Below are positions 1 through 5,038 of a stretch of DNA of 7,186 bases, piece after piece. The number at the start of each line of letters is the position of its first letter. The first letter of the stretch is position 1. This DNA comes from JACQHJ01 sp964624955 (GTDB taxonomy: Bacteria; Patescibacteriota; Microgenomatia; Levybacterales; UBA12049). The stretch is taken from assembly GCA_964624955.1 (NCBI GenBank), contig CAZUZF010000039.1, forward strand, positions 1-7,186. The letters are read 5' to 3'. Below the pieces are notes generated by a model that was not told where the DNA came from, did no database searches, and saw only the letters and a list, made by a program, of their open reading frames with translations. The position numbers and the translations under genes were made by a program.

Positions 1-360
1 TTGTGCAAGATACAACGATTGCGCCTTTGGCATTCCATTAACTCCTACTTCATAGTTTGGATGAGCTATGACACTATTGGTTTCAAATACAAGAGTCATG
101 GGATCATGTTCAACTGGTCCATCCGGAGTATCTACTAAGATTGCGTGTCCAATATTATAACCTGTTGCTCCAAAAGCCCTTGGATATAAAACATATCTGT
201 GTCCGTGCCTTTCTAATACTGCATCTTTAGCTTCTCCACGATATACTCGTGCCATTGCTTGTACGCCTTCTTCTGAATGAAATACTCTTACTGCCTGTTG
301 ATATAGGGCTGAGGATCCTTTAATATATTCTACGTCCGCTAATAATCTTCCTTCTAACAT
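1..360 (-). CDS. Unrecognised protein, first 120 residues, coupled to rpsG (3' end outside window)
   Basis: I do not recognise this protein. The frame is open from the ATG at 360-358 to the left edge, 120 codons without a stop, so only the N-terminal part is visible. The start is chosen because the rpsG stop TAA (362-360) and this ATG share one base (TAATG), the usual arrangement for translational coupling; no Shine-Dalgarno sequence precedes it. The protein begins MLEGRLLADVEY and is soluble-looking, with no signal peptide or membrane segment. An apparently helical N-terminal part (about residues 1-50) is followed by a Gly-, His- and Tyr-rich part (about 51-105) with six histidines in the fragment (H28, H52, H54, H72, H85, H100) and the segments RHGHRYVLYPRAFG and GYNIGHAILVDTPDG. 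It is not EF-G: there is no P-loop GTPase motif, which EF-G would show near its N-terminus. Position in a ribosomal-protein operon suggests a link to translation, but this is inference only. Confidence 0.72.
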   Translation of the reverse strand, partial: MLEGRLLADVEYIKGSSALYQQAVRVFHSEEGVQAMARVYRGEAKDAVLERHGHRYVLYPRAFGATGYNIGHAILVDTPDGPVEHDPMTLVFETNSVIAHPNYEVGVNGMPKAQSLYLAQ

Positions 361-833
361 TAGAATCTAAAATGGGAGAATGCTCTATTTGCTTCTGCCA
401 TTCGATGAACTGTATCTCTTTTTTTAATAGCAGCTCCTTCATTTTTGGCGGCTTCCAAGATTTCTGCAGCCAATTTTTGTGCAAAACTATGAAATTCGCT
501 ATTTGATCTTGCTCTTGCCGCTTCAACAATCCATCTAATTGCCAAAGCATTTTTTCTATCTCCTCTTACTTCTAAAGGTACTTGATATGATGCTCCTCCA
601 ACTCTTCTTGCCTTTACTTCCACTTTTGGTCCGACATTTGCTATGGCTGTCTCAAAGGTAGACAGTGCATCAGCTCCACTTTTTTTAAGCTCTTCTAGAG
701 CGTTATAGAAAGATTTTTGTGCAGCATTTTTTTTACCGTCTTTCATAATACGGTTTATAAACTTGGCAACCAAAGCACTATCGTATATTTTATCTTTCTC
801 TATTTGTCTTTTTTCAATCTTTTTGTGTCTCAT
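360..833 (-). CDS. rpsG: 30S ribosomal protein S7
   Basis: S7 is a primary binder of the 3' major domain of 16S rRNA; it nucleates assembly of the 30S head and lies near the E-site tRNA and mRNA exit. The 157-residue product has the normal family length (about 155). It shows the family signatures: ALVAKFINRIMKDGKK near the N-terminus, the VEVKARRVGGASYQVPLEVR segment (about residues 70-90), RWIVEAARAR, and the C-terminal KKRDTVHRMAEANRAFSH. The start ATG lies 6 bases after the rpsL stop TAG, with no Shine-Dalgarno sequence, so translation probably depends on ribosomes finishing rpsL. In E. coli the rpsL-rpsG gap is roughly 100 bases and carries the S7 feedback site; here there is no room for it. 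The 3' end overlaps the next gene by one base. The coding strand contains an A8 run (734-727) and two A7 runs in Lys codons, but the frame is intact. Confidence 0.98.
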   Translation of the reverse strand: MRHKKIEKRQIEKDKIYDSALVAKFINRIMKDGKKNAAQKSFYNALEELKKSGADALSTFETAIANVGPKVEVKARRVGGASYQVPLEVRGDRKNALAIRWIVEAARARSNSEFHSFAQKLAAEILEAAKNEGAAIKKRDTVHRMAEANRAFSHFRF

Positions 834-839
834 ATTTAA

Positions 840-1313
840 CTAAGCAGCAGCTGGTGCTTCAGGTGCGGGTGTTGCTGGAGCTACTCCCGCAACCCTAACC
901 GGTCCCAAACCTTTCTTTGCTCCATATTTACTTCTAGATGATCTTCTACTCTCAACACCTTGCAAATCAAATTTTCCTCTTACTATATGATATTTTACAC
1001 CTGGTAAATCCTTGACTCTTCCTCCTCTAACAAGCACAATTCCGTGTTCTGCAAGGCTATGTCCAATTCCCTGGATATAGGCTGTAACTTCCATTCTATT
1101 GGAAAGCTTTACTCTTGCAACCTTTCTAAGTGCTGAATTTGGTTTTTTAGGCGTCATTGTCTTAACCAAAGTAACTACTCCACGCTTTTGAGGACCTTCA
1201 ATAGCTTTATATCTTCGCTCCCTTGCATTAAAGATTCTTCTTAAAGCGGTTGCTTTAACTTTTTTTACTTTTCTGTTTCTTCCTTTTCTTGATAATTGAC
1301 TAAGTGTTGGCAT
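840..1313 (-). CDS. rpsL: 30S ribosomal protein S12
   Basis: S12 sits at the decoding centre of the 30S subunit and affects tRNA selection accuracy. The 157-residue product is longer than E. coli S12 (124). The core is unmistakable: PQKRGVVTLV (41-50), TPKKPNSALRKVARV (54-68), and RGGRVKDLPGVKYHIVRG (96-113). K56 and K101 correspond to E. coli K43 and K88, where streptomycin-resistance changes occur, and both are the sensitive-type lysine. D102 corresponds to the aspartate that RimO methylthiolates in other bacteria. Two extra segments explain the length: a basic loop of about 13 residues (around 20-40) resembling the longer loop of Bacillus-type S12, and a C-terminal tail of about 20 residues ending in an Ala/Pro-rich stretch. 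The usually conserved GHNLQEHS appears as GHSLAEHG (84-91). The ATG lies 11 bases after the rpoC stop with no Shine-Dalgarno sequence; a promoter candidate overlaps the rpoC end. Confidence 0.98.
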   Translation of the reverse strand: MPTLSQLSRKGRNRKVKKVKATALRRIFNARERRYKAIEGPQKRGVVTLVKTMTPKKPNSALRKVARVKLSNRMEVTAYIQGIGHSLAEHGIVLVRGGRVKDLPGVKYHIVRGKFDLQGVESRRSSRSKYGAKKGLGPVRVAGVAPATPAPEAPAAA

Positions 1314-1323
1314 AAGGTTTTAT

Positions 1324-1353
1324 ATTATACCGTATCAGGCGTAGTTCCTTCAA
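1324..1353 (-). promoter_or_regulatory. Candidate sigma-70-type promoter for rpsL-rpsG inside the rpoC 3' end
   Basis: On the minus strand, TTGAAG (1353-1348, four of six consensus bases) is followed after 18 bases by a perfect TATAAT (1329-1324). The -10 box overlaps the rpoC stop codon TAA (1327-1325). Transcription would be expected to start near 1318-1316, only about 3-5 bases before the rpsL ATG at 1313, giving a leaderless or nearly leaderless message, which fits the absence of a Shine-Dalgarno sequence there. Such a promoter would let ribosomal-protein genes be expressed beyond the rpoBC level. The DNA is A+T rich and the hexamers lie mostly in rpoC codons, so chance occurrence is possible. 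Confidence 0.4.
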
Positions 1354-4300
1354 CCGGGATAAGTCTTCCTATAATGACATTTTCTTTAAGACCTACCAGT
1401 CTATCCTCTGCGCCCTCTAAGGCTGCATCAGTTAAGACTTTGGTCGTCTCCTGAAATGAAGAGGCAGAAAGCCATGAATCAGAGAAAAGAGATGACTTAG
1501 TAATTCCCAAAATTGTCTGTCTTGCAGTTGCAGGTTCTCCGCCTTGAGACAATACTTCAGCGTTTATCTGTTCAAACCTTGTTTTGGTTATAAAGTCACC
1601 TGGGATAAGTGCTGTATCTCCAACTGTCTCAACAATTACCTTATCAGACATTTTTCTAAGGATTGTTTCAAAGTGTTTGTCATTGATTCCAATACCCTGG
1701 GATTCGTATACTTTCTGGGCTTCGGTTATGATATATCTTTGAGCCTCAATTAGCCCTTTAATCTTAATTACTTCTTTTGGATCAAGATATCCTGTGGCAA
1801 GCTGTGCTCCTGCTAAGATATCAGTGCCATCTTCAATGTTTAAAGTTGAAGCAAGCGGAACAAAGTATTCTTTTTCTTCAACCGGTTTTGCCTTTGATCC
1901 TTTGACTTTAATGATATACCCGTCTTCGTTTGTCTCAATGCTTACTTTTCCTGTTATCTCAGAGATTGGAGAAAGGCTTTTTGGAGTTCTCATTTCAAAT
2001 AACTCTTCAACACGAGGTAATCCTTGGGTAACATCGCTCATTACAATTCCTCCAAAGTGTTTTACTTTCATTGTTAGCTGGGTTCCTGGTTCTCCTATAC
2101 TTTGGGCTGCAATTACTCCAACAGGAACTCCCAAGTTCACTTTTTTCTTGGTGGAAAAGTCCCAGCCGTAACAAGTACTGCAGACTCCGTATTCAAGTTT
2201 ACAAGTTATTGGGCTTTTAATATAAACTTCTGTTACCCCCTGGTTAACAACTTCCCTTGCTTTTTCTTCAGTTATTTCCTCATTTTGTTTAACAATTTCT
2301 TTCTTTGTTTTTGGGGAAACTATTCTTTGAGAAGCGGTTCTACCCAAAATTCGCTCAATAAAAGGAGCTGTTCTTCCCGGTTCGTTATCTACCACCAATA
2401 TCCCCTCACTTGTGCCACAATCTTCTCCCCTTACAATTACATCATGAGAAACGTCAACCAATCTTCTGGTTAAATATCCTGCGTTGGCAGTTTTCAAGGC
2501 TGAGTCTGTTAAGCCTTTTCTTGAACCTCTGGCAGATGATACATACTCAAAGATTGAAAGGCCCTCTCTGAAGTTTGATTTAATAGGAAGCTCAACAATT
2601 CTTCCCAAAGGATCAAGGATTAGACCACGCATTGCTGATAGCTGTTTTAGCTGTTCTTTTCCTGCCCTTGCTCCCTCACTATCAATGATGGTTCTAATTA
2701 CGTTTCCCTCTTTAAGGTTATCCCAAGTTAGATCTGCAATTTTTTCAGTTGTCTCAAGCCAGACATTATTTGAAAGCCTCTTTTTCTCATCATTTGTAAT
2801 TAAACCTGCGAGATAGTCATCCTCAATTGCAGCTACTTTTTTCTCTGCCTCTTCTATAAAGTTTTTCTTGCCTTCAACCATTTCATTGTCAAAAACCGAA
2901 ACTGAAATTCCCGAAATAGTTGAGCCGTAAAAACCTAAATCTTTAATGTTATCAATTAACTTTTCTACCTCATCTGAAGGTAAGGTTTTAATAGCATTAG
3001 TTATGATTTTTTTAATTCCTGATGCTTTAATCGGATTGTTTATAAAACCCATTGTTTTAGGAAGCCTTTCATTTAACATTAGCCTTCCCAAGGTTGTCTC
3101 AAGCATTTCATTGTTAAATCTAACTAAAATTGGCTCTCTAAACATAATTTTACCCATTGAATGGGAAAAAAATGCTTCATTTATATCAGAAAATCTAGAT
3201 GGGTTTTGTCTTCTTAAAGATTCGTCAATTGAGGTCAAATAGAAAATTCCAACCGCCATTTCTTTGTTGGGCAAAGTTATTGGGGAACCATCAGCTGGTT
3301 TAAGTAGGTTATGTTTTGGCATCATTAGAGTTGCTGCTTCTTCTTGGGCTTTTTGACTCAAGGGAATGTGAACTGCCATTTGGTCTCCGTCAAAGTCCGC
3401 GTTGTAACCGCTACAAACACAAGGATGAAGTGAAATTGCAGACCCTTCGATAAGTACTGGATAGAAAGCCTGAATTCCAAGTTTATGCAAAGTTGGAGCT
3501 CTATTAAGTAAAACTGGATGTCCCTTGGTTATTTCTTCCAAAATATCAAATACTTCTGGAGACCTTTTTTCAATAAATCTTTTTGCGCTTTTAATGTTTG
3601 GAGCATAACCTCTAACAATTACTTCCCTTAAAACAAAGGGTTTAAACATTTCAAGTGCCATTTCTTTGGGAAGTCCGCATTGTGAAAGTTCAAGTTCAGG
3701 ACCTACTACAATTACACTTCTTCCGCTATAGTCAACTCTTTTACCAAGTAGGTTTTGTCTAAATCTTCCCTGTTTTCCCCTTAACATATCGGATAGTGAT
3801 CTTAAGGGTGAAGCAACAACCTGGGTGGTTCTTTGAGATGCGTCAATTAATGAATCAACAGATTCCTGAAGCATTCTTTTTTCATTTCTTAAAATTATTT
3901 CAGGCGCTCCCAGTGCCATTAAATGCTTTAGCCTGTTGTTTCTGTTAATAACCCTTCTGTATAAATCATTTAAATCAGAAGTTGCAAATCTTCCACCGGC
4001 CAACTGGACCATAGGTCTTAGATCAGGTGGAATTACAGGAAGAACGTTAAAGACCATTGATTTTGGCTCAACTCCTGCTTTTCTCATTGCCTCAAGCAGT
4101 CTAAGTCTTTTGATGAGTTTGAAGTATTTTTGTCCTTTGGCTTTGGCTGTTTCTTCCCGAAGGTCAACAATTAGTTTTGCAATACCGATTTTTTCGATTA
4201 ATTCTGAAAGTCCTTCAGCTCCTGTTTTAATGACAAAAAAGATTGGAATATCGTATTCCAAGATCTTAAAGTACTCATCTTCTGATAAAACGCTTCCTAT

Positions 4301-5038
4301 TTTGAGGCTTCTTAGAAGTTTTGACAAAGCTTCCTCAATTTCATCGATTTTTTTACTTTCGTTAGCCAGCCTTTCCTCAAGTCTTGCAATTTTTTGCCTC
4401 TTTGAAAGCTCTATTTCTTGCTCAATAAGTTCTCTTTGCTCGCCTTTGGTTTTGGCTGTTTCTTTTTTCTTAGCTACCATTTCTTTAGTAAGATTTTTTT
4501 CCTCAAGCCCTATTTCTTTTTTAATTTCCTCTTTTCTTTTGGCAATTGTCTTGGAAAGCTCTTTTAAGGCTTGCTTTTTCTTGTCCTCATCCAAATCAGT
4601 TACCAAATATGAGGCATAGTAGATTACACCCTCTAATGATTTTTGAGACATATCCAAAATAAGAGATAAGGGTGAAGATGATCCTTTGAAAAACCAGACG
4701 TGGGAGACAGGACAAGCAAGGGCAATGTGTCCCATTCGCTCCCTTCTTACTCTTGACAGCGTTACTTCAACACCGCATTTATCGCAGATTATCCCCCTGT
4801 TTCTGATTCTTTTGTATTTTCCGCAATAACATTCCCAATCTTTGGTTGGACCAAAGATTCTTTCGTCAAAAAGTCCGTCTTTTTCTGGCCTTAGGGTCCT
4901 GTAATTGATTGTTTCGGGTTTTGTGACCTCGCCATATGACCAGTTTAAAATATCTTCTTTACTGGCAAGTAAAAGCTTTAAGGCTTTGAAATCTAAAATT
5001 GTTATATCTTTATTTTTCTTATCCATATTGTTATTCAT
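1325..5038 (-). CDS. rpoC: DNA-directed RNA polymerase subunit beta prime
   Basis: RpoC forms one pincer of RNA polymerase and supplies the catalytic magnesium site. The 1237-residue product is complete and near the length in Bacillus (about 1200). In order: zinc site 1 (C70, C72, C85, C88); a Lys/Glu-rich predicted coiled coil (about 151-247) absent from Bacillus RpoC but comparable to the actinobacterial insertion; the VLPVIPPDLRPMVQL and GGRFATSDLNDLYRR blocks; rudder (about 399-415); KQGRFRQNLLGKRVDYSGRS; the catalytic NADFDGDQM (546-554; D548, D550, D552 bind Mg2+); bridge helix (about 831-862); zinc site 2 (C874, C946, C953, C956); trigger loop around M990-G997; and a C-terminal end at GLKENVIIGRLIPVEG with almost no tail. 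Odd points: trigger loop reads TMKVKHFGG rather than TMRTFHTGG, and bridge helix reads SSARGSRKG rather than STHGARKG. The ATG at 5038 is preferred over M5 (5026) because a strong Shine-Dalgarno sequence is spaced for it; it overlaps rpoB by 8 bases. Confidence 0.99.
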   Translation of the reverse strand: MNNNMDKKNKDITILDFKALKLLLASKEDILNWSYGEVTKPETINYRTLRPEKDGLFDERIFGPTKDWECYCGKYKRIRNRGIICDKCGVEVTLSRVRRERMGHIALACPVSHVWFFKGSSSPLSLILDMSQKSLEGVIYYASYLVTDLDEDKKKQALKELSKTIAKRKEEIKKEIGLEEKNLTKEMVAKKKETAKTKGEQRELIEQEIELSKRQKIARLEERLANESKKIDEIEEALSKLLRSLKIGSVLSEDEYFKILEYDIPIFFVIKTGAEGLSELIEKIGIAKLIVDLREETAKAKGQKYFKLIKRLRLLEAMRKAGVEPKSMVFNVLPVIPPDLRPMVQLAGGRFATSDLNDLYRRVINRNNRLKHLMALGAPEIILRNEKRMLQESVDSLIDASQRTTQVVASPLRSLSDMLRGKQGRFRQNLLGKRVDYSGRSVIVVGPELELSQCGLPKEMALEMFKPFVLREVIVRGYAPNIKSAKRFIEKRSPEVFDILEEITKGHPVLLNRAPTLHKLGIQAFYPVLIEGSAISLHPCVCSGYNADFDGDQMAVHIPLSQKAQEEAATLMMPKHNLLKPADGSPITLPNKEMAVGIFYLTSIDESLRRQNPSRFSDINEAFFSHSMGKIMFREPILVRFNNEMLETTLGRLMLNERLPKTMGFINNPIKASGIKKIITNAIKTLPSDEVEKLIDNIKDLGFYGSTISGISVSVFDNEMVEGKKNFIEEAEKKVAAIEDDYLAGLITNDEKKRLSNNVWLETTEKIADLTWDNLKEGNVIRTIIDSEGARAGKEQLKQLSAMRGLILDPLGRIVELPIKSNFREGLSIFEYVSSARGSRKGLTDSALKTANAGYLTRRLVDVSHDVIVRGEDCGTSEGILVVDNEPGRTAPFIERILGRTASQRIVSPKTKKEIVKQNEEITEEKAREVVNQGVTEVYIKSPITCKLEYGVCSTCYGWDFSTKKKVNLGVPVGVIAAQSIGEPGTQLTMKVKHFGGIVMSDVTQGLPRVEELFEMRTPKSLSPISEITGKVSIETNEDGYIIKVKGSKAKPVEEKEYFVPLASTLNIEDGTDILAGAQLATGYLDPKEVIKIKGLIEAQRYIITEAQKVYESQGIGINDKHFETILRKMSDKVIVETVGDTALIPGDFITKTRFEQINAEVLSQGGEPATARQTILGITKSSLFSDSWLSASSFQETTKVLTDAALEGAEDRLVGLKENVIIGRLIPVEGTTPDTV
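4298..4588 (-). other. Coiled-coil insertion within RpoC (about residues 151-247)
   Basis: Between the conserved YASYLVTD and LSEDEYFKIL segments, RpoC contains about 97 residues that are almost entirely Lys, Glu, Ala, Leu, Ile and Arg, with heptad-like spacing of Leu/Ile and no Pro, which indicates a long antiparallel coiled coil projecting from the clamp side. Bacillus RpoC joins these two segments with only a short linker. Actinobacterial RpoC has an insertion of similar size, character and position. Whether the two are homologous or arose separately cannot be told from this sequence alone. It is in frame and shows no sign of being a separate gene. Confidence 0.75.

Noticed and set aside
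320..550. Minus-strand open frame of 76 codons overlapping rpsG and the next gene
   Set aside because: It is out of frame with two better-supported genes and has no similarity to anything recognisable.
680..734. A7 and A8 runs in rpsG as programmed frameshift or slippage sites
   Set aside because: They encode Lys-Lys pairs in the normal S7 frame, and the full-length protein needs no frameshift.
834..839. S7 autoregulatory RNA element between rpsL and rpsG
   Set aside because: The gap is only 6 bases and no stem-loop is possible there without using coding sequence; none was apparent.
1314..1324. Terminator between rpoC and rpsL
   Set aside because: No inverted repeat followed by a T-run on the coding strand; only 11 bases are available.
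3936..4619. Plus-strand open frame of 227 codons antisense to rpoC
   Set aside because: It lies opposite the Lys/Glu-rich coiled-coil region; antisense of such codons gives Ser/Phe/Leu-rich frames free of stops. No ribosome binding site or recognisable domain.
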